Positions 1 to 7,850 of a stretch of DNA of 64,000 nucleotides are shown piece after piece. The notes beneath the pieces were generated by a model that worked only from the letters and a program-made list of their open reading frames with translations, made no database searches and had not been told where the DNA came from. The stretch is from NCBI RefSeq assembly GCF_009495745.1, contig NZ_WIDQ01000020.1, positions 1 to 64,000 of the forward strand, given 5' to 3'. Position 1 is the first letter of the stretch; every line of letters starts with the position of its first letter. Source of the stretch: Niveispirillum sp. SYP-B3756. Lineage in GTDB: Bacteria > Pseudomonadota > Alphaproteobacteria > Azospirillales > Azospirillaceae. The translations under genes were made by a program, and so were the position numbers.

Positions 1-408
1 TTACGTCGAGCTCTTCGTAGTGGCATCGATCGGATTTTCATGGGCGAAACCCGTTCGCCCTCTGAAGCAGCCGTTGCCCTTGATGCGGCGACAACAAATC
101 ACCTTGTGCTGGCGAATTTCCATGCAGATGGGATTGAGGGGGGGATTGGGAAACTGGCTGATCTAGCGGGCCGCTTACGAAGCGACGCTTGGTCCTTGCT
201 AGCCGAATGTCTCGTTGCAATTTTTTTTCAGCAGATGACGGTACAAGAAAAGGATGGACAGTTTCGTTCGGTTCCCGCGATTAGTCCCTTTATTATCCCG
301 GGTGGAGTGGATGGTAGGCGCATTCGAGGATGCATACGCGAGGGGAAGCTGGCTGAACTGGCAACGGATATAGACCGACAGCGGGCGATGATTAGAGCAA
401 GGAACTGA
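1..408 (+). CDS. traJ: T4SS ATPase DotB/TraJ, C-terminal part (5' truncated by window edge)
   Basis: The reading frame is open from base 1 and ends at TGA 406-408, so only the last 135 residues are visible. They read LRRALRSGIDRIFMGETRSP and continue with a stretch resembling the HLVLANFHAD histidine box, the pattern of PilT/VirB11-type secretion ATPases (aspartate box, then His box). DotB/TraJ is the cytoplasmic hexameric ATPase that powers Dot/Icm and IncI-type type IV secretion. The choice of DotB over another PilT-like ATPase is inferred from the other Dot/Icm genes in the window. No traK/icmT-like gene follows, so the canonical traJ-traK-traL-traM order is broken here. The 3' end overlaps the convergent regulator by 17 nt. 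Confidence 0.75.
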   Translation, partial: LRRALRSGIDRIFMGETRSPSEAAVALDAATTNHLVLANFHADGIEGGIGKLADLAGRLRSDAWSLLAECLVAIFFQQMTVQEKDGQFRSVPAISPFIIPGGVDGRRIRGCIREGKLAELATDIDRQRAMIRARN

Positions 409-868
409 TCATCGTTTCCGCTTCAAACGATACTCCTGCGTCTTTGTAAGCTCGCATGAGCGATATAATGGTGCTGTCATGGCTATCGGTCTCCTCGGTT
501 TCCAATCTGCTGACTGTCGGCCTGGTCAAACCAGCAGCTTCGGCCGCTTGTGATTGTGACCACCGCAGCAGTTCGCGGGCGGCCCGGCTCCGGACGGACA
601 TCTGAGACAGGTTCGGGTGCTTCAACTGTCCCGGTCCAAATTCAATCCCCATTCCTGCCAATGCTTCGACGAGGATCCTAAGGCGCGCTTGCGACACGTT
701 GGAACCTCGCTCAAACCGCTGGACGGAGGGAAGGGACCATTTAGCCAATGAAGCGACCTCGACTTGCTGCACCTGAAGCACAGCCCGCGCTGCGCGCAAG
801 GCGGCCGATGATAGGGAGAATTCTGGCTTATTTGTCATTTTTGCATCAATTGATTGATGGTGCATCAT
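392..868 (-). CDS. Transcriptional regulator with two HTH (XRE-like) domains
   Basis: 158 residues carrying two helix-turn-helix-like segments in tandem: one around residues 25-72 (ALRAARAVLQVQQVEVASLA, with SLPSVQRFERG as second and third helices) and one around residues 95-140 (RAARELLRWSQSQAAEAAGL, then TRPTVSRLETEE). Two XRE folds in one short chain suggest an intramolecular pseudo-dimer or a binder of asymmetric sites. It is divergent from the 922-1343 membrane cassette and probably regulates it and itself. The ATG at 866-868 sits inside a perfect palindrome. An alternative start is the internal Met at residue 11. The target is unknown. Confidence 0.75.
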   Translation of the reverse strand: MMHHQSIDAKMTNKPEFSLSSAALRAARAVLQVQQVEVASLAKWSLPSVQRFERGSNVSQARLRILVEALAGMGIEFGPGQLKHPNLSQMSVRSRAARELLRWSQSQAAEAAGLTRPTVSRLETEETDSHDSTIISLMRAYKDAGVSFEAETMISSLL

Positions 869-874
869 ATGATG
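845..874. promoter_or_regulatory. Palindromic operator candidates over the regulator start
   Basis: Two perfect palindromes lie close together: ATCAATTGAT at 845-854 and CATCATATGATG at 863-874. The second contains the ATG start of the minus-strand regulator. GATG/CATC half-site material continues to about 893. Position between the divergent regulator and the 922 gene suggests an autoregulatory operator; this is inference from symmetry and location only. Confidence 0.45.
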
Positions 875-921
875 TGTTATGTAGGGTCATCATGCTTTCT
901 GAATAGCACTGGAGCTCCTAC

Positions 922-1065
922 ATGTTCAGCACAAATCTCTGGATATGGTTCGGCAAAGTCCGTCTGGGCGCATTGGTGGAGATCGTAATCAAGGCTGCGG
1001 CCGGGGCTGTCATCCTTGCAGCTGCTTGGGCTTGGTATCTCTTGATGTGGGGCTTAGCCGTATGA
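922..1065 (+). CDS. Small single-pass membrane protein (47 aa)
   Basis: An ATG at 922 is preceded by GGAG (911-914) with 7-nt spacing and opens a 47-codon frame. The peptide is short and hydrophobic: a basic/aromatic N-terminus (WIWFGKVRL) and a membrane span around residues 18-46 (AAAGAVILAAAWAWYLLMWG). Its TGA overlaps the ATG of the next gene in an ATGA junction (1062-1065), a typical translational-coupling arrangement and good support that both are real. No family was recognised. It could be a small membrane subunit or toxin-like peptide paired with the next gene. Confidence 0.6.
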   Translation: MFSTNLWIWFGKVRLGALVEIVIKAAAGAVILAAAWAWYLLMWGLAV

Positions 1066-1343
1066 AGCCGAAGCCACAAATCGAAGCGTTTATTATGTGC
1101 CACAACGGAGAAAAATTCGTATCCATCAATGGTAATATCCAGCGTCTTTGGTCGAAAGATATTAGAATATTTCTACCTGAAAAGCTTGTTCTATTAAATG
1201 TGTCGAATGATCGTATTGTTATGACCGTTGAGGCGACGACATGGAAATTGGCAAAATCGGTTTTACTGAAAATTTGTCAAGATAAATGGCCCATGAATAC
1301 GGTATTCTACAATGGACGTGAAGTTTTTTACTTAAACCAGTGA
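1062..1343 (+). CDS. Hypothetical 93-aa protein coupled to the small membrane protein
   Basis: Begins MKPKPQIEAFIMCHNGEKF at an ATGA overlap with the 47-aa gene. The protein is soluble-looking, with alternating hydrophobic residues (IRIFLPEKLVLLNVSNDRIV) that suggest beta strands, and ends FYNGREVFYLNQ. The segment from about 1080 to 1330 is clearly richer in A/T than its surroundings, which suggests separate ancestry. A longer in-frame start at 945 exists but its N-terminus is the other-frame reading of the small membrane gene, so it was not used. No function is proposed beyond coupling to the upstream peptide. Confidence 0.55.
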   Translation: MKPKPQIEAFIMCHNGEKFVSINGNIQRLWSKDIRIFLPEKLVLLNVSNDRIVMTVEATTWKLAKSVLLKICQDKWPMNTVFYNGREVFYLNQ

Positions 1344-1379
1344 GCGCTTTATGGCGCGGTAACGCAAGGTGAGCTAGTG

Positions 1380-1829
1380 ATGAACGATGTCGTCAAAGTT
1401 CGGCGGCCCAGCGGTCGTCCAAAGTTGGACAAGCCCAATGCAATCGATGTGCATGTCGGCTCCCGCGTCCGACTCCGCCGCACTCTGCTGGGGATGAGCC
1501 AGGAGAAGCTGGGCGAGGCCATTGGCCTGACGTTCCAGCAGGTGCAGAAGTACGAACGGGGCGCCAACCGTATCGGCGCTTCCCGCCTGTTCGACCTGTC
1601 CCGTGTGCTGGATGTCCCCGTGTCATTTTTCTATGACGACATGGCTGATCCTGAGAGCGGTGAGAGTCTGTGTGCTCCCTCCGCGATGCCGGACGCCGAC
1701 GAGCCAGACCCCATGCATAAGCGCGAAACGTTAGAGTTGGTGCGGGCCTATTACCGCATTGCCGATCCCTTAGTACGTAAGCGCATCTTCGATCTGACGA
1801 AGGCCGTTGCTTTGCCAAATGACGCCTGA
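1380..1829 (+). CDS. XRE-family transcriptional regulator
   Basis: 149 residues. The HTH lies at about residues 27-80 (RVRLRRTLLGMSQEKLGEAI, then LTFQQVQKYERGANRIGASR), a textbook XRE fold, followed by VPVSFFYDD and a C-terminal helix LELVRAYYRIADPLVRKRIF. This architecture is common among chromosomal and plasmid regulators of Rhodospirillales and Rhizobiales. The ATG at 1380 was chosen over the GTG at 1377 because AAGGTGAG (1366-1373) gives 6-nt spacing. It follows the membrane cassette on the same strand. Its targets are unknown. Confidence 0.85.
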   Translation: MNDVVKVRRPSGRPKLDKPNAIDVHVGSRVRLRRTLLGMSQEKLGEAIGLTFQQVQKYERGANRIGASRLFDLSRVLDVPVSFFYDDMADPESGESLCAPSAMPDADEPDPMHKRETLELVRAYYRIADPLVRKRIFDLTKAVALPNDA

Positions 1830-1922
1830 CTACAAGGGTTCGGCAATCTCTGGCTAGATTATGAGGTCGTGAATGCGAATGCATTTTCGCTGATCAACAG
1901 CACCGACTGGACCGATCACCCG

Positions 1923-2507
1923 CTACGCCGGGGACGTTGCAGACAGAAGTAAAGCAGGATCGTCCAGATCAGCGAGACTGGCCAGCCCAAACAACTCCAA
2001 GAAGCAATCCGTCGTTACCAACGTGAATGGTGCCCCCGGTCCCGGCCGGCGGTGGCCAGCAGCGATCAGGCCCTGCGCCCGCAAACGGCCGATATCGTCG
2101 CCGCTGACAGCCCGGCCCAGGATTTGCTCGCATTGCCGCCGCGTCATGGGCTGGTGGAAGGCAATGACCGCCAGCAACTCCACCTCGCGGCGGCTTAGAT
2201 CAACAGTGACCGCATCGCCGGCGAGTTGGCTGCGCAGCATGGCCCCATAGCGCTCTCGCGTCACCAGCTGCCAGCCGCCGGCGACATGCAGCAGCTCATA
2301 AGGCCGGGCGCGCAGCTCATCCTGCAATAGGGCGATGATGTCGGCCAGCGGGACGCTGCTTCCGATCAGACGCGCCAGCACGGGGGGCGGCACTGGCCGG
2401 GGGCTGGCAAAGATCAAGGCCTCCACCCGCAGCATCCATTCGCGCATCCGCATCTCAGGCGGCAGGTCCAGCAGCTCGCGATCCAGCGGGGGCGTCGCCA
2501 TGCTCAA
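1923..2507 (-). CDS. scpB: SMC-Scp complex subunit ScpB-like protein
   Basis: 194 residues with the ScpB winged-helix organisation: LRVEALIFASPRPVPPPVLA near residues 26-45 matches the family start (EALLFASPEPLS..), followed by GGWQLVTRERY and the second winged helix SRREVELLAVIAFHQPMTRRQCEQILGR near 100-130. ScpB normally dimerises on the kleisin ScpA and supports SMC DNA loading. No SMC or ScpA lies nearby; the partner may be the DUF1403 protein whose stop it overlaps (ATGA, 2504-2507). Pairing of this ScpB type with DUF1403 is known from plasmids of Rhizobiales and relatives. Here the pair is the distal part of an operon led by two SIR2 genes. Confidence 0.88.
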   Translation of the reverse strand: MSMATPPLDRELLDLPPEMRMREWMLRVEALIFASPRPVPPPVLARLIGSSVPLADIIALLQDELRARPYELLHVAGGWQLVTRERYGAMLRSQLAGDAVTVDLSRREVELLAVIAFHQPMTRRQCEQILGRAVSGDDIGRLRAQGLIAAGHRRPGPGAPFTLVTTDCFLELFGLASLADLDDPALLLSATSPA

Positions 2508-3412
2508 AGCCCGTATAGGCGATAGCTGGGGCGTCCCGTCAGTTCCCGCACCGCCCCCAGATCAACCAGGCGCTGGAGGAGCCGGCGGGCTGGCCGATCC
2601 GGCAGCAGGTCGGCCAGCGCCGCCGACCACACCGCGTCCCGCGAGAGAATGCGTGTGATAACCCCAGCAGCCTGACGTGTGCGCACCTGACGGCCGCTGT
2701 CAATCAAGCGGGCGGCCTGGCTGGCCAGGGGGCGCACCAGGCTGAGGATTTCCCCCGTACCCGCCAGCAGCGTGCGTGCGATCGCCGGTACTGACGGATC
2801 GGGCTGCTCCCGACGCCCCAGGCCCAGACTATAAAGGGGCAGGGGCCAGCCGAGACAGCGACCGACCACATAGTCGCCAGCCAGCAGGCGGATCGATAGC
2901 GGCAGGCCGGTGGTAGCCTCCAGGACAGTGCCGATAGCGGCGAGCGGGCAGGGCAGGGCGGCAGCGGTACCGACAGCCAGGACGAGGTGCAACAGCGCCT
3001 CGTCTGTGTCCCGCCATCCCAATCCACGGATCAGCTCAAACAGCCGGTTATGGTGGCGGTGGTCGGTGGCCATGCCCTGCAGATCACCGTGTGTCGACCG
3101 ATAGCGGCTGGCGGCGGACTCTTCCCAGGGCAAGCTTGCCAGCCAGGACCAGGCTGCCAAGGTGGGAGCCCCAGGGCCAGCGGGGTCTCCCATCATCCGC
3201 ATATCGCGCAGCTCCGGGACTGTTTCCGGGCGTCCTGCGCTGGCCAACACCTTGGCTGCCGCCATCAGGCTCGCCCGATCTGCCACTAAGCCGGCGATCG
3301 GAGATATGGCCAGGGCTTGGTGCAGGTCAGCCAGCCGTGCCCCCAGGCGTAACAAGGGCTGCACAGCGGCCGCACGCATCCAGCCGGGAGATTCTTCGAG
3401 GATGGCTTGCAT
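2504..3412 (-). CDS. DUF1403 family protein
   Basis: 302 residues, recognised as DUF1403 from its overall pattern (Ala/Leu-rich helical protein, LAAWSWLASLPWEESAASRY near 100-120, WPLPLYSLGLGRR near 195, C-terminal winged-helix-like LLPDRPARRLLQRLVDLGAV). The domain has no assigned biochemical role. Its constant pairing with ScpB-like proteins suggests a kleisin- or SMC-accessory role, which is inference. It starts 2 nt after the stop of the upstream SIR2 gene and overlaps scpB by 4 nt, so all four genes are probably one transcript. Confidence 0.8.
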   Translation of the reverse strand: MQAILEESPGWMRAAAVQPLLRLGARLADLHQALAISPIAGLVADRASLMAAAKVLASAGRPETVPELRDMRMMGDPAGPGAPTLAAWSWLASLPWEESAASRYRSTHGDLQGMATDHRHHNRLFELIRGLGWRDTDEALLHLVLAVGTAAALPCPLAAIGTVLEATTGLPLSIRLLAGDYVVGRCLGWPLPLYSLGLGRREQPDPSVPAIARTLLAGTGEILSLVRPLASQAARLIDSGRQVRTRQAAGVITRILSRDAVWSAALADLLPDRPARRLLQRLVDLGAVRELTGRPSYRLYGL

Positions 3413-3414
3413 TG

Positions 3415-5205
3415 CTATCCCCGGCGCCAGTCCTCAGCTTGACGCTCATAAAGTTGTTTGAATGCTTCTAGCCAGCGCTGGTCGATAGCAGCATTCGGCC
3501 AAAGATTTATTTCTTTGATCATGGCATTCATTAGTTCTCTTCTTTGGCTGCAATCCCATCCAATTTTGCCCACCGGAAAACCAATCCCGCCTGTTCCTCT
3601 GGGGGCAATTAAAGCCGCTTCTAGCGTGGTGGTGGGCATTTCACTGCATATCGCAAGCGCACCAAGCAGCTCATACCGGCCCATGATGGTCGGGAAGCTC
3701 GCCACTGGACCCAGAAACTGCTTCGCCCAGGTCTCTAAGAGCGTCCAGAGACGGACGACCAACGGTATCACCGATTTCCTGTCCTCCAATTCCAGTGATT
3801 GCCACCACTCCGTAAGCGCGCTGCCCTCCCACGCATTCAAAAACAAACACTTTGCGATCGGGAGGAAGGTGCCCCGCAGCTGCGCTAATGGGAACTGAAA
3901 CAGCTGCCAGAGAGCGGTCCAACGCTGCGCGGCAATCAGGCCCAGGGCATAGCTGGCACACACCAGGAGCGCCGGGTAGGTTTTTATCCGATAATCATCA
4001 TTCGTGCCGCCGCTGCCGGGCTTGAGATTGTACAGGTGCCGGATCACGGCGAGGACGGCCTGATCGGCCTCATCGTTTCCCCAGCGACCGATCACGCCAG
4101 CAATGCTGGCCAGGGGCTGGAACGCGGCTTCATAGCGTTCGATTTGGTGCCGCCGTGCGGGGATGCCGTTAACCGGTAACGCGGTCAGCGGTGAATTGCT
4201 GCTGACCGTCAGTGCCCGGCTGGCTTCGGCATCCAGCAAATCGGACAACTCTATCCGAAACTCTGGTTTCGACAGGTACCGTTTGGCCGCAGCGATCAGC
4301 AGCTCCACGCTGGCTGGGGGCGGCCGGCGGGCCTGATGGATCAGCTCCACCTGGTCAGCCAACCGGCAGAAGAACCCGTCGGCGCCGTCGATCGTCACCA
4401 GCTGGGCATCACGGTGGCGGGCCAGATCCTGCGCCGGAGCAGCCAGCGGGCCAAGACTGGCCCACCAGGTGCTGTAGCGCCGGCCGGGAGCCCGCAGCAG
4501 GGCCTGGCGCAGCGCCGTGTCCCAAACACCAGACCAGCCGCAGATAACCAGCCCATATTCATCAAAGACCCGCGCCAAAAGCCCTTCCATACTGGCATCG
4601 TAGGTGGCCAGCTCTTCGGCCGTGTTCAGGGAGCGCACGTCGAGATAATCACCGTGCAGCTTGACAACCGTGCAGCTGCCGGCGGGAACATGTTGCAAGG
4701 GGCGGGCACCGTTGCATTGGTCCGGTGACGCAATGACCACCGGCTCGACGCCGGCGTCACGCAGCGCCGTTTCCAGCAGCCGGTCGAAATTCGTGGTGAG
4801 GATGACCCGGATGTAACCGCCAGCGACCAGGCGCGCAATAGCGTGATGCGCCAGGGTCGGCACCTTGAGTCCCTCGGCCCGGTCCTCGTCGGAGGGTTCG
4901 ATGTAGCGGGCAATGATTGGCTGTCGTTCGCTGGGCTGTCGTCCCAGGGCCGCCAGCAGCGCGCTGTAATCCGGCGCCTGGTCGGTTTGCGCCCGATACC
5001 ATCCTTCCCAATCGGCATCGGTACGGTCGGTTGTCTCACCCTTCAGGGTGCCGATCTGTCGGATCAGATCAATGGTGATGCCCCAGCCCGTCGGAATGCC
5101 GGCGGCGCTGGAGAGGCCTGAGCCCAGCAGCAGGGCATAGACGCCCGGCTGCTGTTGGATGCTGAAGGCCAGCCTCAGGGTTCCATCTTCAATGATGCTT
5201 GGCAT
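3415..5205 (-). CDS. SIR2-domain protein B (second of a tandem pair)
   Basis: About 596 residues from the start MPSIIEDGTLRLAFSIQQ. The frame stays open to 5553, but that extension lies inside the upstream gene and has no homology to it, whereas the 5205 start aligns with the N-terminus of the paralogue. SIR2 signatures: LLLGSGLSSAAGIPTGWGI (NAD-binding loop), LTTNFDRLLE (catalytic Asn region), VKLHGD (catalytic His) and VICGWSG. SIR2 domains of this kind in bacterial immunity hydrolyse NAD+. The C-terminal ~250 residues are helical and unassigned, probably sensor or oligomerisation. It follows SIR2 A by 22 nt. Confidence 0.88.
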   Translation of the reverse strand: MPSIIEDGTLRLAFSIQQQPGVYALLLGSGLSSAAGIPTGWGITIDLIRQIGTLKGETTDRTDADWEGWYRAQTDQAPDYSALLAALGRQPSERQPIIARYIEPSDEDRAEGLKVPTLAHHAIARLVAGGYIRVILTTNFDRLLETALRDAGVEPVVIASPDQCNGARPLQHVPAGSCTVVKLHGDYLDVRSLNTAEELATYDASMEGLLARVFDEYGLVICGWSGVWDTALRQALLRAPGRRYSTWWASLGPLAAPAQDLARHRDAQLVTIDGADGFFCRLADQVELIHQARRPPPASVELLIAAAKRYLSKPEFRIELSDLLDAEASRALTVSSNSPLTALPVNGIPARRHQIERYEAAFQPLASIAGVIGRWGNDEADQAVLAVIRHLYNLKPGSGGTNDDYRIKTYPALLVCASYALGLIAAQRWTALWQLFQFPLAQLRGTFLPIAKCLFLNAWEGSALTEWWQSLELEDRKSVIPLVVRLWTLLETWAKQFLGPVASFPTIMGRYELLGALAICSEMPTTTLEAALIAPRGTGGIGFPVGKIGWDCSQRRELMNAMIKEINLWPNAAIDQRWLEAFKQLYERQAEDWRRG

Positions 5206-5227
5206 CTTCGTGTTGCTCCGGGACCGA

Positions 5228-7024
5228 TCAGCCGTCGAGGCGGACCTTACGATTGAGATTGGCTCGATAGGCGTCATAGAGCCGCAGCTCAGTGCCGGCG
5301 GGTGCGAAGCCTTGCCCATCGATGGTGCGGCTCCGCATTTCATCCACGAGGAACCGGAGGATGCTGCGCTCCAGCACGGGTACCGCCATATCAACGCCGC
5401 TCCGGGCTGGTTGCCCTTGGTGGTCATATCGCTCCGGGCGTTGGCAGAAATGCGCGAAGGAACCATACACAATGAACCGGGCGTGTAGCATGTCGCGATC
5501 CGCAACGTCCGCAGCGAAATGACAGAGCCGGGGTTGAAGCCATCGCCACACATGCTCCGTCACCGGTGCTTCATGGCCGTCCGCAGTCAGTCCGGTCAGG
5601 TGCGTTACGAAATCATCCCGTGCGTGAAGCGGCTCCCACCAGGTTAGCAGCATCAAATCAACCAACGGCCTCTGCTGCGTGACACCGCGCCCGACTTGCA
5701 GCCGGAAGAACTCCACCAAGGCCTGCCAGCGTTCCCCGTGCGTCAATCCCACTCCATAGGCATGAAAAAGCAGCAGGACCGGATAGGTTTGAATATTCTC
5801 GAAATGGCGTGCGAGCTGGCCTGCGGCCTTCGCACCTAAATAGACCCGCGCGAGGGTGTTGTGCGCCAGCTGTTGGTGGGCCTTGGTTGCATCGTCTACA
5901 CCCCAACGGCCCAGCAGGCCCAGCAGGATGGCCAGCCGCTCGGTAAGGCTTTCGTGGCGATCGCGCCTGACGACCAACGCCTCTCTGCTGTAGGGGACGC
6001 GTGGATCGAAGTCCGGGCCGGACAGAGCCGCGATGAGCCGATCCGCTTCGGCGGTGACCAGGTCGGCCAGTTCGATCCGAAACTCGTCTGGCCGGGCGAG
6101 GTACCGCTTCATGCGCGCGGCCAGCAACTGGACGGTTTCGGGAGGCGGTTGGCGGATGGCCTCGATACGTTCCACCCGTTCAGCCAGACTGACAAAGAGA
6201 TCGTTCGCGGAGGCCCTGACGGTCTCGGCCTTGCGATGATCGATCAGATCATGCGCGTGAGAAAGGGACGCCAGATCCGCCCACCAAGTGCTGTAGCGCC
6301 GCCCCGGCGCCCGCAGCAGGGCCTGCCGCAGGGCATGATCCGACATTCCCGACCAGCCACAGATGATCAGGCCATGTTCATCGAAGACTCGATCGAGCAA
6401 TCGGTTGACAGGCGCATCATAGGCAGCCAACTCAGGCACCGTGTTGCGGATGGTCGTTTCCTGATAGTCACCGTGCAGCTTGACGATCAGGCAGCTTCCG
6501 TCTGGAATGAACTGAAGGGGGCGAGCCCCTTCGCACTGGGCTCCCGAGGTCACCCGACTGTAGGAGACGCCCTCGGCCGCCAGGGCCTCCTCCAGCAGCC
6601 GATCGAAATTCGTGGTCAGAATGATTTTGATATAGCCATCCCGGACCAGCCGGGCGATGGCTTGGTGGGCAAGGGTTGGGATTTTCAGCCCGGCCTCGCG
6701 ATCGGCCAGCGTCGGTTCAATATATTCCGCCAGGATGGGCTGGCGTTCTGCGGGCAACGGCGCGACCTGCTGCAGGAGCGTGCTATAATCTGGATCCGAT
6801 CCTGTCTCTCGCCGATGCCAAGCTTCGCACTCTTCCAACTTCAGGGCTATGGCAGGCGTCCGGGCGGCGGCAACTCGTTGGATCAGGCGGAGAACGATCC
6901 CCCAGCCGGTAGGGATGCCGGCGGCGCTGGACACGCCGGAGCCGAGCAGCAGGGCATAGACACCCTTGTTCTGCTGGATGCTGAAGGCCAGCCTTGTCAC
7001 GGGATCGTCGGCAATATCGGCCAT
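5228..7024 (-). CDS. SIR2-domain protein A (first of a tandem pair)
   Basis: 598 residues. The SIR2 fold occupies roughly residues 10-300: LLLGSGVSSAAGIPTGWGI (25-43), LTTNFDRLLEE with Asn139, VKLHGDY with His184, LIICGWSG, then the conserved ALLRAPGRRYSTWWA shared with protein B. The N-terminal halves of A and B are closely alike, while the C-terminal halves are recognisably related but diverged, so they probably arose by duplication and specialised. It is the first gene of the operon SIR2A-SIR2B-DUF1403-scpB. NAD+-consuming defence is the likely activity from family knowledge; the trigger is unknown. Confidence 0.9.
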   Translation of the reverse strand: MADIADDPVTRLAFSIQQNKGVYALLLGSGVSSAAGIPTGWGIVLRLIQRVAAARTPAIALKLEECEAWHRRETGSDPDYSTLLQQVAPLPAERQPILAEYIEPTLADREAGLKIPTLAHQAIARLVRDGYIKIILTTNFDRLLEEALAAEGVSYSRVTSGAQCEGARPLQFIPDGSCLIVKLHGDYQETTIRNTVPELAAYDAPVNRLLDRVFDEHGLIICGWSGMSDHALRQALLRAPGRRYSTWWADLASLSHAHDLIDHRKAETVRASANDLFVSLAERVERIEAIRQPPPETVQLLAARMKRYLARPDEFRIELADLVTAEADRLIAALSGPDFDPRVPYSREALVVRRDRHESLTERLAILLGLLGRWGVDDATKAHQQLAHNTLARVYLGAKAAGQLARHFENIQTYPVLLLFHAYGVGLTHGERWQALVEFFRLQVGRGVTQQRPLVDLMLLTWWEPLHARDDFVTHLTGLTADGHEAPVTEHVWRWLQPRLCHFAADVADRDMLHARFIVYGSFAHFCQRPERYDHQGQPARSGVDMAVPVLERSILRFLVDEMRSRTIDGQGFAPAGTELRLYDAYRANLNRKVRLDG

Positions 7025-7262
7025 GGCCTGTCCTTGTCAGCCTCTTTGGGGGCGCTGATTGTGGCAGGTGGCGGGGAGGCGTCAAGGGTATTGCGGTCAC
7101 TTTTGTGCATAAATCAGCGGTAAAAGCGCCGTGAGTTGGAAGAAGCTTCATAGGGTTATAATTAAGCTTAGCGCCCTATGGACGAAAGCACACCGATAGG
7201 CTAGAACAAGAGCAGAACAGCGCGTACCATCGGACGAAAAAACAGGCTGACAAGGGGGCGAC
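7025..7262. other. Divergent intergenic region between SIR2 operon and membrane gene
   Basis: 238 nt without a credible gene. An AT-rich stretch around 7150-7170 contains TATAAT at 7157-7162, with TTGGAA at 7136-7141 (15-nt spacer), a weak candidate promoter for the plus-strand gene at 7263. The SIR2 operon promoter must also lie here, but no convincing minus-strand -35/-10 pair was picked out. Confidence 0.4.
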
Positions 7263-7835
7263 ATGCGCATATCCAGCAAGGATGAGTTGAGGCAGCGGCC
7301 GGCCTGGGGCGCCTATAGCTGGGCAGCCGTCGCCGGTGGCCAGCAGCTGGCCATATATGTGGCCTATTTGCTGGCCGGTCTGATGGCCCTGGCCATCCTG
7401 GGGGCCAATATTGCCGGGTGGGTGGCGGCGCCGATCTTGATCTACCTTGGCTTCAAAAGCCTCGAAAGCGAAGTCGCACCCAAGGACTCCCAGCGGCCGC
7501 AGGAGGATACGCTCCTGATGTGGGGGTGCGGGGCGGCGGCGCTGGCCGCCGTGCTGGGCGCCATCGGCGGCGCCGGCTGGTGGTGGGCCGCCGACGAGCA
7601 TCGCTATTTGGCACTGGTCGTGATGTCGTTAAGTGTCACGCTGGCGGTGATGATCGCAGAGGCTGCGCTGTTCGCCTCATGGTGGATCCTTCACAGGGTG
7701 GTCCAGTGGCTCAAGGTGCGCGCCGATAGGGTCGATGAGACGGGAAATGAGAGTTCCGACATGCCCGGCTCCTCCGCCGCGGGCCCGGGGCTGGTTGTGC
7801 CCTTTGTTCGTTCGCCTCGTCGCGGCCGGTATTGA
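7263..7835 (+). CDS. Polytopic inner-membrane protein, hypothetical
   Basis: 190 residues with about four membrane spans: residues 22-45 (VAGGQQLAIYVAYLLAGLMA), 46-65, 86-108 (GCGAAALAAVLGAIGGAGWWW) and 116-140 (LALVVMSLSVTLAVMIAEAA), then a basic, Ser/Pro-rich cytoplasmic tail ending FVRSPRRGRY. No family recognised. The following secreted-protein gene begins 15 nt downstream, suggesting a small envelope operon upstream of the recombinase. Confidence 0.65.
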   Translation: MRISSKDELRQRPAWGAYSWAAVAGGQQLAIYVAYLLAGLMALAILGANIAGWVAAPILIYLGFKSLESEVAPKDSQRPQEDTLLMWGCGAAALAAVLGAIGGAGWWWAADEHRYLALVVMSLSVTLAVMIAEAALFASWWILHRVVQWLKVRADRVDETGNESSDMPGSSAAGPGLVVPFVRSPRRGRY

Positions 7836-7850
7836 TATTGGAGGTGGGAT

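Noticed and set aside
5206-5553. N-terminal extension of the second SIR2 gene to 712 residues
   Set aside because: It lies inside the 3' end of SIR2A in another frame; the start at 5205 aligns with the SIR2A N-terminus.
5861-7123. 420-codon plus-strand frame opposite SIR2A
   Set aside because: Antisense shadow typical of GC-rich genes; SIR2A motifs are unmistakable on the minus strand.
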